Positions 16,179 through 27,636 of a DNA stretch of 64,000 nucleotides are shown here, piece after piece. Each line of letters opens with the position of its first letter. The first letter of the stretch is position 1. This DNA is from Bacteroidaceae bacterium (GTDB taxonomy: Bacteria; Bacteroidota; Bacteroidia; Bacteroidales; Bacteroidaceae), in assembly GCA_017524545.1 (NCBI GenBank), contig JAFXVN010000025.1, positions 20,933 to 84,932 on the forward strand. The letters are read 5' to 3'. Below the pieces are notes generated by a model. It ran no database searches. It saw nothing but the letters and a program-made list of their open reading frames with translations, and was not told where the DNA came from. A program made the position numbers and the translations under genes.

Positions 16179-17030
16179 TCAGTTCCCAAAGCTGTAGTCA
16201 GAACAAGGCGCGAAGGAATGGCGCTCTGCCTCTGGAGGAGGTGTCATGTAGTTTGGTCCGTAGTCCCATGCCAATAAACCGGCATAGTCCTTCGGGCCGA
16301 AGAACATGTGTCCTTCAAACTCATATTCGGCCAAGTCCGTAAGCCATTCCTTAGGCCAGCCATATCGTTCCTCCGGCCGATTCTCTTTCACTTTCAACCC
16401 CTCGGGTCTCCAGTACATCGCGTATGCACGGTTGGGTGTCGAGTTGTTGTGGCGATGCTGGAAGAGCTTGCTCACGCCGTGCACGAAGCGAGGAGGAATG
16501 AACGAGAGGAGTTTATACCATGCCCGCCACAGTGGGGAGGATTCCGTAGTCCATCCCACCTGGGCGTAGGTCAACTTGCGCAGGACGAAGCAGAGCCCAT
16601 AGAACAGCTTTTGCCCAAAGAGAGACTTGGGGATGTCGTCCATCGGGAAGATGTCCATCATAAAGCCTGTGCGATGCTTGAGGTGTTCCTGTCCCACCCT
16701 GATATACCTTGTACCGGCACGCCGAATCTTGGCATATCCCCAGGGATAGGAAGCTTCTGTGTCATTGTCCTGAAAGAAACAGATGGAAGGGTCAAGCTGA
16801 TCTGCAACACGGGTGAACTTTTCGTACTCTTCGCGGGTCATCATCACGTCTATGTCATCATCCCAAGGTATGAACCCTTTGTGACGGATGGCCCCCAACA
16901 GCGTGCCGTCTGCGATGCAGTAGCGGATGCCGTTTGCACGGCACACCCTATCCGTCTCTATAAGGCAGTCCAGCAGCATCAGTTGCAGCTTGCGAAGTTC
17001 GTCGCCCTTTATGTATTTGATGTTTTGCAT
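16179..17030 (-). CDS. LicD-family phosphotransferase
   Basis: First gene of the phosphonate operon, 283 aa. It shows the LicD/fukutin nucleotidyltransferase-like signature A-D-G-T-L-L-G-A-I-R-H then GFIPWDDDIDVMM (about residues 40-65) with the D-D-D-x-D metal site, followed by the aromatic- and His-rich C-terminus usual for the family. LicD proteins transfer phosphocholine or similar groups from a CDP-activated donor to surface glycans. With a CMP-phosphonate-making set encoded downstream, decoration of a cell-surface glycan with aminoethylphosphonate is a reasonable prediction. It is preceded by its own promoter (17053-17083) and lies 10 bases from the next gene. Confidence 0.85.
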   Translation of the reverse strand: MQNIKYIKGDELRKLQLMLLDCLIETDRVCRANGIRYCIADGTLLGAIRHKGFIPWDDDIDVMMTREEYEKFTRVADQLDPSICFFQDNDTEASYPWGYAKIRRAGTRYIRVGQEHLKHRTGFMMDIFPMDDIPKSLFGQKLFYGLCFVLRKLTYAQVGWTTESSPLWRAWYKLLSFIPPRFVHGVSKLFQHRHNNSTPNRAYAMYWRPEGLKVKENRPEERYGWPKEWLTDLAEYEFEGHMFFGPKDYAGLLAWDYGPNYMTPPPEAERHSFAPCSDYSFGN

Positions 17031-17052
17031 GATAGTCGTACTTTACAAAATG

Positions 17053-17083
17053 CAAAAGTACTGATTTTAGCAGACATATCCAA
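17053..17083 (-). promoter_or_regulatory. Promoter of the phosphonate operon
   Basis: Read on the minus strand: TTGG at 17083-17080, 19-base spacer, TACTTTTG at 17060-17053. The licD start codon lies at 17030, giving a leader of about 20 bases. Confidence 0.55.
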
Positions 17084-17121
17084 GATATAAGGGGAAAAAG
17101 TAGGGAAAGATGTCGAAATTC

Positions 17122-17152
17122 TTTGTTCGTGTTGAATAATTCGCTAACTTTG
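17122..17152 (+). promoter_or_regulatory. Promoter of a decayed secreted-protein gene
   Basis: TTTG at 17122-17125, 19-base spacer, TAACTTTG at 17145-17152: a perfect Bacteroidetes promoter, 44 bases before the ATG of the remnant at 17197. Confidence 0.7.
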
Positions 17153-17196
17153 CAAGCGAATAGGTGTGAAATGTCATTAACAAAAATACAAAGTCT

Positions 17197-17390
17197 ATGA
17201 AACCAAAAGTTCTTCTCCTTTTGTGCCTATGCCTCCTCGCACGAATGTCTCTGTCTATAGTGTCAATGGAATGCTGCAAGGCTCAGCCATTGCAGACGAA
17301 GGTATCGCAATCTTGAACACCTCTCTACAGCCTGGCTCTGTTGCCATCGTGAGGATTGGCGAGAAGGCGGTCAAGGTGCTATTGAAATGA
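17197..17390 (+). pseudogene. Remnant of a type IX-secreted protein: signal peptide joined to sorting tail
   Basis: The ATG at 17197 begins a good signal peptide (MKPKVLLLLCLCLLA). Without any mature domain, the sequence then passes into a different reading frame that codes V-Y-S-V-N-G-M-L-Q-G and, 15 residues on, L-Q-P-G-S-V-A-I-V-R-I-G-E-K-A-V-K-V-L-L-K before TGA at 17388-17390. That is the usual end of a type IX secretion substrate. The first frame runs to a stop after about 40 codons. The simplest reading is an internal deletion plus frameshift that removed the body of the gene while the promoter, signal peptide and sorting tail stayed recognisable. It is too short and broken to be found as one open frame. 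Confidence 0.7.
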
Positions 17391-17415
17391 AGATCTGTGT
17401 GAGCCGAGGCCTGCA

Positions 17416-17509
17416 TTACACGGCTTTACATTTATGATGTAAAATTATTACACGCAGGATGTAAAAAGATTACACATTAGGTGTAAAAAGATTACACCGG
17501 TAATGTAAG
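17416..17509. repeat. Array of phased palindromes, GTGTAA/TTACAC type
   Basis: Units GATGTAAAATTATTACAC, GATGTAAAAAGATTACAC and GGTGTAAAAAGATTACAC begin at 17436, 17458 and 17480, an exact 22-bp period, with a degenerate fourth unit on the left (TTACACGGCTTTACAT). It lies between the decayed gene and the convergent oxidoreductase gene. Confidence 0.85.
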
Positions 17510-17578
17510 GGTCGTAATGCTGTAGTCCTGGCGAGCACAGAGCCTGTGATAACGGTCTCAGAGCCGTGCTGTGCCCTC

Positions 17579-18631
17579 TTAAATCTTTCCCAAAATCCTG
17601 TCCATGACCCAGTTGACGCTGGTGGCGCTGATGTTGTCGGCGGTGCAGGTGCCTGCCTGCTGGAGGTGCTCCACGACGCTCTGGATGAGGGGCAGCTGGA
17701 CGTGCTTGGGATTCTCGATGCGGAACTCCTGCTGTCCCTGCTCGGTGCGCAGGACGATGGGCTCGTAGGTGAAGACGGAGAAGCAGAGCTGTCCGCGCTC
17801 CCCGATGAGTTCGATGCGGTCAGTGCGGGCGCTCTCGTGGCTGACGAAGCACCAGGAGCCGCTGCCGGGCAGTCCGTCGGCAAACTGGAAGGCAGCGCTG
17901 ACGGTGTCCTCCGTCTCATAGAGTCCGCCCCGGTTGCTGCTGAAACCTTTCGCCCTGACGATGGGGCCGAAGATTTCCTGAAGCAAGTCTATCTGGTGGG
18001 GGGCTAGGTCGTAGAAGTAGCCGCCGCCCGCGATGTCGCGCTGCACGCGCCAGGGCAGGGCGGTGCTGTTGTAGTCGAGTAGGCGCGGCGGACAGGCGAA
18101 GCGTATCTGCACGGACGTGACCTTGCCGATGGCTCCGTCCCCCACCAGTTCCTTTACCTTCTGGAAGTAGGGCAGGCTACGCCTGTAGTAGGCCACGAAG
18201 CAGGGGACGTGTGTCTGCTCGCTGACGCGGTTGATGCGCTGGCAGTCGATGTAGCTGCTTGCCAGGGGTTTCTCCACATAGACGGGCTTGCCGGCCTTCA
18301 TTGCCATGATGGCATAGGTGGCATGTGAGGAGGGTGGGGTGGCGATATATATGGCGTTGACATCGGGGTCGCTCACAAGCTGCTGGGCATCGGTGTACCA
18401 GCGCGGTATCTGATGCCGCTCGGCGTACGAGCGTGCTTTCTCTTTGCTTCGGCTCATCACGGCCTGTATGCGCGAGCCAGGCACGAGGTTGAATGCCGGA
18501 CCGCTCTTCTTTTCTGTGACTTCACCGCATCCGATGAAGCCCCAACGGATTTCCTTGTAGTAAGACTGCCCCCTCTCCGCCCCCCCTTTGGGGGAGTACT
18601 CGGGAGCGTGGTTTTCTTGTTGGCTATTCAT
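17579..18631 (-). CDS. Gfo/Idh/MocA-family oxidoreductase
   Basis: NAD(P)-dependent sugar or polyol dehydrogenase, 350 aa. The Rossmann motif is GFIGCGEVTEKKSGPAF (about 31-47); the catalytic-site motif V-E-K-P-L-A-S is at about 120 and the helix motif GGGYFYDLAPHQIDLL, with the usual D-x-x-x-H, at about 205. Typical proteins of this group start near the strand before G-F-I-G. Here the first 25 residues (APEYSPKGGAERGQ region) are coded by the GC-rich palindromic element at 18568-18600, so the N-terminus has been extended by the repeat. A start just before the Rossmann strand is possible but lacks ATG. The substrate is unknown. Confidence 0.83.
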   Translation of the reverse strand: MNSQQENHAPEYSPKGGAERGQSYYKEIRWGFIGCGEVTEKKSGPAFNLVPGSRIQAVMSRSKEKARSYAERHQIPRWYTDAQQLVSDPDVNAIYIATPPSSHATYAIMAMKAGKPVYVEKPLASSYIDCQRINRVSEQTHVPCFVAYYRRSLPYFQKVKELVGDGAIGKVTSVQIRFACPPRLLDYNSTALPWRVQRDIAGGGYFYDLAPHQIDLLQEIFGPIVRAKGFSSNRGGLYETEDTVSAAFQFADGLPGSGSWCFVSHESARTDRIELIGERGQLCFSVFTYEPIVLRTEQGQQEFRIENPKHVQLPLIQSVVEHLQQAGTCTADNISATSVNWVMDRILGKI

Positions 18632-18680
18632 GTCATATAGTTTTGAGGCACTCCCCTAAAGGGGGAGCGGGGAGGGGGCT
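18567..18680. repeat. GC-rich palindromic element, inverted pair spanning a gene boundary
   Basis: Left copy 18568-18600 (GCCCCCTCTCCG, then CCCCCCTTTGGGGGAGT) lies inside the first codons of the oxidoreductase. The right copy 18647-18680 (ACTCCCCTAAAGGGGGAG, then CGGGGAGGGGGCT) ends exactly next to the stop codon of the porin gene. The two copies are inverted, with about 46 unique bases between. Confidence 0.85.
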
Positions 18681-20912
18681 TCAATTGAAGAAGTTCCAGC
18701 TGAGGCCGAGGTGCAGGACAAAAGAGTTGATGGGATAGTGTGGCACGAGGAAGGAATGGCCCTCGCCAGCATTGACGTGGCGTGCCGACACATAGAAGCG
18801 GCAGTGCTTCAGGTGCAGGTTGGCGTATGCGCCGACGATGGGATATTTGCCTATCTTCGTCCGTTCAAAGTTCGGGTCCTGCACGGCAAACTGCTGGATG
18901 GCGGGGCTGTAGTCGGGAGCGTAGTATGAGGTGAAGAAGCGCATGTCGCCGCCAATCTGTATGCGCAGGACTTTGCGGATGCCAATGCGGAAGAGCAGGT
19001 AGAGGTTGGTGTAGATGTCGATCTTGGGCAGCGGAAGGGCATCCTGATTGCTGCTTACCTGATAGCTTACCTGATTGTCCCAATGGAGTACGCCCCAATT
19101 GAGGTCTTGTCCGAGTGTGGCTCCGAAGACCTGTACGCTGCTGGTCTGCATGACGGCGACATCGTGGCTGAGGTCTGTGGGCAGCTCTGTCCTGGCCCTC
19201 TTGTGCAGGGTGTTCTGCATACCGAAGTAGGTGTAGTTCGATATGTTCTCGAAACCAATCCGAAGCCTTGTGCCCAGCTTCTTCAGGCGCAGTGTGCCAT
19301 CGAGCTTCAAGTGCACTTCGCGGTCCAGGTCGTCGTTGTCCCACCATGTGGTTTGCGAGTGGTAGTGGCGGTAGAAGAAGGAGGGTTTGTTGTGTGTGAA
19401 TCCAACGTGGAGGTCGGTAAGGAGTGTGTCGAGACGGCCGAGGCGGAGCTGCAGGTCGGTCTTGCCATCGATGTTGAGGTCGCCCACATGCTTGCCGACG
19501 AGCCACACTTCGCCAGAGGCGTTGAAGTGGAAGCGGGTGCCCTGTGTGCGGGCCAGTTCGCCGCCCACAGAGACATCGTTTTCTGTGTAGGGTGTCATGC
19601 CGCCCTGTCCGTCCATCAGCTTATAGGAGCGCAGTTTGTGTGTACCGAAGAGCGTGATGCCCATCTGCGCCCATTTGTTGAAACCCTCGCGGAGGGCGAT
19701 GCCGAAGGTGTTGCGCACGGAGAGAGCCTTTGTCTCGTCACGCATGTGGTCGCCGTCTCCGTAGAAGGTGTTTGTGTAGTAGTCCTTGCGGGTGTCGTGT
19801 GCCAGATATTCGTGCTTGAGGTTGCTCAGGTCGAAGGTGTGTATGATGCTTGTGACGGGGATGAACTCTTTGGGGACTGGCTGTTCGTCGCGCCATGCCT
19901 GCGTGAGCGAATCGACCATCAGCTTGCGTGCCACGGAGTCCTCGCGGAGCACTGTCTGTAGGCTGTCGGGCAGGTCGGAGAGGAGTTCGGATGCAGACGG
20001 GGGAACGGGCTTCAGGGAGTCCGGCACTTCAAGGATGCGGGAGAAGCCGATGTTGTAGCGGTGCGCCAGATAGAAGTGCTGCTCGTGGTTGCGGTTCCAG
20101 GTCTCGTCGAGCATTGTGGGTACAATGTCCGATTTCGTCTGTCCCACACTCAGAGGGTCTTCGATGTAGCGGTCGTCCTCTATGCCGCCGTTCTCGCCCA
20201 TCTTCATGTGGTTGATGCCGGCGTAGGCATGTACGCTGTAGCGTTCGCCCCGATAGTAGCCATAGAAGGAGGTGCCGAACATGCTGTTGGGCTGTGCCGA
20301 GTAATAGCCGATGCCGTAGAGGTAGTCAATCTTGAAGCCCAGCCCGGCCAGCTTGTTGATGTTGGTGGCGAAGTAGCCGCGCACGCGGTCCTCGCCCTTC
20401 TGACTGCTGCCGCAAGTGTGGTAGGCGAGGTTGGTGATGGGGCTTTTGGTGTTGGTGAAGCGGAAGTCCTTCAGCGAGCCTCGGAAGAAGCTGAAGGGCT
20501 GCAGGAAGAGGAACTCGTCGGAAGTTTCGCGGTTGAAGTAGATGCGGCTCAGGCGCGGCGAACCGATGTTGCCGAGGTAGTTGTATTCGCCCGTGTAGCC
20601 GTCGGTGGCATTCCATTTGTAGAAATCATGCACAACGGTATCGTTGTTCTCTGCATCGACGACGGTGCCGAGACGCGGCTCCAGTACCCATTGGAACTGT
20701 CCGATGGGTATTTTCTTTTCGCCCCTGAGCTTTGTGGTGTCGCGTCCCCATGTCGTGCGATTGCCGGCTCCGTCCTGATAGGTGCCTTGCTCTGGTGTCA
20801 GAGGGTTCCCGTTCTCGTCGAAACCAGTCGTGTTGCTCCCGTCGTAAATTTGGGCAAAGGCAGGGAGCAAGGCACCAAGCAATAGCAGGAGTATGTAGAG
20901 CCGTCGGTTCAT
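18681..20912 (-). CDS. Putative porin (Putative_porin family outer-membrane protein)
   Basis: Outer-membrane beta-barrel of 743 residues. The ATG at 20912 is chosen because it opens a clear signal peptide (MNRRLYILLLLLGALLPAFAQ); longer frames upstream run through the neighbouring gene. The N-terminal part, with F-Q-W-V-L-E-P-R-L-G-T and F-Y-K-W-N, and many alternating aromatic strands up to the final L-G-L-S-W-N-F-F-N fit the Bacteroidales putative porin family. Substrate unknown. The 83-aa membrane protein lies 4 bases upstream and is probably co-transcribed. The stop codon abuts a GC-rich repeat. Confidence 0.75.
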   Translation of the reverse strand: MNRRLYILLLLLGALLPAFAQIYDGSNTTGFDENGNPLTPEQGTYQDGAGNRTTWGRDTTKLRGEKKIPIGQFQWVLEPRLGTVVDAENNDTVVHDFYKWNATDGYTGEYNYLGNIGSPRLSRIYFNRETSDEFLFLQPFSFFRGSLKDFRFTNTKSPITNLAYHTCGSSQKGEDRVRGYFATNINKLAGLGFKIDYLYGIGYYSAQPNSMFGTSFYGYYRGERYSVHAYAGINHMKMGENGGIEDDRYIEDPLSVGQTKSDIVPTMLDETWNRNHEQHFYLAHRYNIGFSRILEVPDSLKPVPPSASELLSDLPDSLQTVLREDSVARKLMVDSLTQAWRDEQPVPKEFIPVTSIIHTFDLSNLKHEYLAHDTRKDYYTNTFYGDGDHMRDETKALSVRNTFGIALREGFNKWAQMGITLFGTHKLRSYKLMDGQGGMTPYTENDVSVGGELARTQGTRFHFNASGEVWLVGKHVGDLNIDGKTDLQLRLGRLDTLLTDLHVGFTHNKPSFFYRHYHSQTTWWDNDDLDREVHLKLDGTLRLKKLGTRLRIGFENISNYTYFGMQNTLHKRARTELPTDLSHDVAVMQTSSVQVFGATLGQDLNWGVLHWDNQVSYQVSSNQDALPLPKIDIYTNLYLLFRIGIRKVLRIQIGGDMRFFTSYYAPDYSPAIQQFAVQDPNFERTKIGKYPIVGAYANLHLKHCRFYVSARHVNAGEGHSFLVPHYPINSFVLHLGLSWNFFN

Positions 20913-20916
20913 TGCA

Positions 20917-21168
20917 TTAGATGAGTCGCAAGATGAATTCCACCACTTTGAACAACATGCCTGCTGCAATAACGAGCAGTGCCGGCACATGATTGACTGT
21001 CGTCTGGCCTTGCTTTTCCCCGCCGAAGAAATACATGACAAGCCCGATGGCAGCCAGAACGAGGAACAGCGTGTTGAGCACCATCCGGGCTTTGCCTTTG
21101 TCGAGGTGGCGCTCCCGCTTCCTGCGGATGCGCTCCACCTGCTCTTCGAGGGAAAGGTCTTCTTTCAT
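20917..21168 (-). CDS. Small two-helix membrane protein
   Basis: 83 residues. The first 28 are charged and helical (EDLSLEEQVERIRRKRERHL), followed by two membrane segments (about 30-47 and 60-80) with a short loop. The same arrangement is common next to putative porin genes in Bacteroidales, but I know of no assigned function. It lies 28 bases downstream of the beta-galactosidase stop and 4 bases before the porin start, so it may share their transcript. Confidence 0.7.
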   Translation of the reverse strand: MKEDLSLEEQVERIRRKRERHLDKGKARMVLNTLFLVLAAIGLVMYFFGGEKQGQTTVNHVPALLVIAAGMLFKVVEFILRLI

Positions 21169-21196
21169 CTTTTCTGAGTAATCTGAGTGTTCTGAA

Positions 21197-24997
<3,801 letters not shown>

Positions 24998-25014
24998 TTA
25001 GTATAGGTTTGTGT

Positions 25015-25653
25015 TTACTTCGGATAGCCGACGGGGTTGTTCATGACGGGAATCTGCTTGTCAGTAAGCCCCAGCAGGGAGCGGATGCCGTTGATGTCCA
25101 TTGTGGCGCGGGGGACGGTGCAAAGCCCTACAGACTGGCAGTAGAGGTTGATGTTCTCGCTCACGTTGCCGGCATCCACGCATCCCATCATCTTGGTGCG
25201 TTCGTCCTGACCGCCCAGCTTCTCCAAATCCATAACCATAACGAGCGCAACGGGAGCCTCCAGCACGAAGTCCTGCGAGAAGCCCTGTGTTCCGGCCACC
25301 AGCTTGCGGTGGTCGCCCTTCGCGGCTTCCTTCAGGATGTTCTCGACTGGCAGGTACTCATATACGCTTTTCGTCGTGAAGACGTAGAGACGAATCTCCT
25401 TGCGGTTCCTTGCTGTCGGGGAAGTGCGGAAGTCGTTGTTGCGGCTCACGCCACAGGCTGCCCAGCACAGGTTGCTCAACTCCTGCTTGGTGAGTTCCTT
25501 TGAACTGTAGGTGCGGACGGAGTGGCGTGTAGCCAGTGCCTCCACTACGCTGAGTGATTTCTGGTGCACATCAACAGCGGGCAGCTTGATGTCCTGTGCA
25601 AGGGTGAATGTTGCGGCCATTGTCGCAACCGTAGGGATAAGAATCTTTTTCAT
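25015..25653 (-). CDS. Nitroreductase-family protein with signal peptide
   Basis: A 212-aa flavin-dependent nitroreductase/SagB-type oxidoreductase. The motif R-H-S-V-R-T-Y-S (about 43-50) is the FMN-phosphate site. E-L-S-N-L-C-W-A-A-C-G-V-S-R, followed by R-T-S-P-T-A-R-N, is typical of the SagB-like branch, and the end (VMNNPVGYPK) is the usual closing P-V-G-Y. A signal-like N-terminus (MKKILIPTVATMAATFTLAQ) suggests a periplasmic location, as in several Bacteroidales homologues. It lies 40 bases after the transglycosylase gene and may be the last gene of that transcript. The natural substrate is unknown. Confidence 0.85.
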   Translation of the reverse strand: MKKILIPTVATMAATFTLAQDIKLPAVDVHQKSLSVVEALATRHSVRTYSSKELTKQELSNLCWAACGVSRNNDFRTSPTARNRKEIRLYVFTTKSVYEYLPVENILKEAAKGDHRKLVAGTQGFSQDFVLEAPVALVMVMDLEKLGGQDERTKMMGCVDAGNVSENINLYCQSVGLCTVPRATMDINGIRSLLGLTDKQIPVMNNPVGYPK

Positions 25654-25693
25654 AATGCTAAAGTATTTAAGTTTCAGGAGTTATAATTGGAAG

Positions 25694-26917
25694 TCATTCT
25701 TCCGGCACCCATTCTTCGGCTGGCTTGACCTGGCTTTTGTATTCGCCGTCCTGCAGGCTTCTCTTGGCTGGGGCTGGGACGCTGCCGCTTGCAAACGAGC
25801 GGGCGCTTCCACGATACTGCTCCCACCGCTCCATGATGAGGCGGACGTAGGCTTCCGTCTCTGTGCCGCGCATATAGCCGTGGCGGACATCGGGGTCGCG
25901 GTAGTATCGGGGTTCCGACAGAAGCAGGATGTAGGGTGCGACCTCCTGCCAGCAAAGGTGATCGCGACCAGCCTTGCGAGCCAACATCTGTGCGTCCTGC
26001 ACATGCCCCACGCCGCCATTGTAGGCAGCCAGCGTGAACTGGATGCGTTGTTCGGCATCCTTGATGTCGGTGAAGTACTGGTTGACCTTCTTGATATAGC
26101 GTGCGGCTGCCGAAATGTTCTGCTCCGGGTCGAAGCATTTGTCCTTGGGAACGCCCAAAGCTTCGGCCGTGGCGGGCATCAGCTGCATGAGTCCTTGTGC
26201 GCCCATCGATGAGACAGCCCCTGGGTCGAAGCCCGACTCTTGGTAGCACTGGGCAGCAAGCAACCGCCAATCCCATCCTGCCGTCGAGCTGTAGCGGCGG
26301 AAGAGGTCGTCGTAGGCGGAGATGATGCCGTGGGCGGCATCCTGCATGAGCGGGCGAACCTTGCGGTGTACGACGTACGATGAACGACGCTCGATGTCCG
26401 CTTTTACCTGTGCGACACGGTCTAGACTCCACCAGTCGGTGATGGCTTCGTTTAGCAGGGATGCCCTCTCCTCCCCGTTTTGAGGGAATTTGCGTGTGCG
26501 CCACGTTGGCATTTCAAGGGCGATAAAGTCTATATCGCCTTGCTCCAGCTTCTTCAACAGGGTTGCCGTGTCTGGGGAAATCTCCATCTGTAGCTTGACG
26601 CCGATGCTTTGTGCAAATGCCTCGGCAAGCTCGAACTGCAGTCCCACCTCCTTGCCGTGATACTCATAGTAGGTGTCGGGACCGCTCAATGTGCCTGCAA
26701 TAATTATGCCGCTGCTCTGTATCTCGTGCAAGTCGTAGTATAGGGAAGCCCCCTCTCCGCTCCCCCTTTGGGGGAGTACTTCTTTCGTGAAGAGAGGGTT
26801 GCCTCCTTTCCGCTCTCCCTTTTGGGGAGTGCCTTGCTTACCTGTGCAGGCGGCAAGAATAAGAAGAATAATAAAAGCACTCCCCAAAAGGGGGAGCGGG
26901 GAGGGGGCTATCTTCAC
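25694..26917 (-). CDS. mltF: MltF-like membrane-bound lytic transglycosylase lipoprotein
   Basis: Peptidoglycan lytic transglycosylase (407 aa). The GTG at 26917 is preferred: it overlaps the uridine kinase stop (GTGA) and leads directly into a lipoprotein signal (FIILLILAAC). The longer ATG frame upstream lies inside the kinase gene. A periplasmic-binding-protein-like domain (about 65-225, with VGLQFELAEAFAQSIGVKL) is followed by an SLT domain with the catalytic Glu in CYQESGFDPGAVSSMGAQG and the A-A-Y-N-G-G-V-G-H motif. Three GC-rich palindromic copies surround the lipobox: one codes residues 3-14 of the signal peptide and two code the linker just after the lipidated cysteine. Confidence 0.87.
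   Translation of the reverse strand: MKIAPSPLPLLGSAFIILLILAACTGKQGTPQKGERKGGNPLFTKEVLPQRGSGEGASLYYDLHEIQSSGIIIAGTLSGPDTYYEYHGKEVGLQFELAEAFAQSIGVKLQMEISPDTATLLKKLEQGDIDFIALEMPTWRTRKFPQNGEERASLLNEAITDWWSLDRVAQVKADIERRSSYVVHRKVRPLMQDAAHGIISAYDDLFRRYSSTAGWDWRLLAAQCYQESGFDPGAVSSMGAQGLMQLMPATAEALGVPKDKCFDPEQNISAAARYIKKVNQYFTDIKDAEQRIQFTLAAYNGGVGHVQDAQMLARKAGRDHLCWQEVAPYILLLSEPRYYRDPDVRHGYMRGTETEAYVRLIMERWEQYRGSARSFASGSVPAPAKRSLQDGEYKSQVKPAEEWVPEE
26748..26909. repeat. Three GC-rich palindromic copies in the transglycosylase 5' end
   Basis: Copies at 26748-26780 and 26801-26832 have the same orientation (AGCCCCCTCTCCGCTCCCCC then TTTGGGGGAGT); the copy at 26878-26909 is inverted (ACTCCCCAAAAGGGGGAGCG then GGGAGGGGGCT). 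Between the last two lies the coding sequence for the lipobox. Confidence 0.85.
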
Positions 26918-27525
26918 GGCTTTATTCTGTGAATAATGTATGTGCGCATGATTTCGATGGCCTGCTGGTTGGCGCCGCCCTGCGGGATGATGAGGTCGGC
27001 ATAGCGTTTGGTGGGTTCGATGAACTCCTCGTGCATCGGCTTCAGAACATCGAGGTAGCGGTCGAGTACCATCTGTGTGGTGCGCCCGCGCTCTACCGTG
27101 TCGCGCTGAATGACGCGGATAAGCCGCTCGTCGGGGTCGGCATCGACGAATATCTTCAGATCCATGAGGTCGCGCAGCTGCTTCTTCCACAGTGCCATGA
27201 TGCCCTCGATGATGATGACCTCGCAAGGCTCCACATGCACCGTGTCTGGCAGGCGGTTGCTGATGAGGTAGCTGTAAGTGGGCTGCTCGATGCTTTTGCC
27301 TTGGCGCAGAGCCTGTATCTGTTGGGTGAGGAGCTTCCAGTCGAAGGCGTCGGGATGGTCGAAGTTGATGTGTTTGCGCTCCTCGGGCGTGAGGTGCGTG
27401 GTGTCGTTGTAGTAGGAGTCCTGCGGGATGAGTGCCACACGGCTGGCGGGCAGTGTCTCCATAATCTTCTTCACGACTGTAGTCTTGCCGGAACCCGTGC
27501 CGCCGGCGATGCCTATGATATACAT
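26914..27525 (-). CDS. udk: Uridine kinase
   Basis: Phosphorylates uridine and cytidine to the monophosphates in pyrimidine salvage. The 203 residues are standard. The P-loop is GIAGGTGSGKTT (5-16), followed by the substrate motif P-Q-D-S-Y-Y-N-D (34-41), F-D-H-P-D-A-F-D-W, the I-I-E-G-I-M-A-L-W segment and R-x-x-R-D lid residues (RLIRVIQRD, then RGRT). The end overlaps the transglycosylase start by 4 bases, so both are translated from one RNA. Upstream, at 27533-27567, is an AT-rich TTTACGATTTGAAGATTTAC repeat that touches the leader. Confidence 0.95.
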   Translation of the reverse strand: MYIIGIAGGTGSGKTTVVKKIMETLPASRVALIPQDSYYNDTTHLTPEERKHINFDHPDAFDWKLLTQQIQALRQGKSIEQPTYSYLISNRLPDTVHVEPCEVIIIEGIMALWKKQLRDLMDLKIFVDADPDERLIRVIQRDTVERGRTTQMVLDRYLDVLKPMHEEFIEPTKRYADLIIPQGGANQQAIEIMRTYIIHRIKP

Positions 27526-27532
27526 CTGAGAT

Positions 27533-27620
27533 ATTTACGATTTGAAGATTTACGATTTACTATTTAAGTCTTGGGAGTTATTATTAGAAGTTATAACTCC
27601 ATATCTTAACTCCTCTTCAT
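27533..27620. repeat. AT-rich repeats between fucosidase and uridine kinase
   Basis: Two families side by side: TTTACGATTTGAAGATTTAC (27536 onward; its relative is at 60585-60617 before rpmF) and, on the minus strand, AGTTATGAAGAGGAGTTAAG with flanks (27577-27620). The latter is nearly identical over 23 bases to 35976-36025. Confidence 0.75.
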
Positions 27621-27636
27621 AACTCCAATTATACTA

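Noticed and set aside
18567-18680. GC-rich palindromes as rho-independent terminators
   Set aside because: Several copies lie inside intact coding sequences and none is followed by a T tract, so termination is not their general role, though single intergenic copies could act this way.
25694-27226. 510-residue version of the transglycosylase
   Set aside because: The first 100 residues would be read from inside the uridine kinase gene and are His/Arg-rich; the GTG at 26917 leads straight into a lipoprotein signal.
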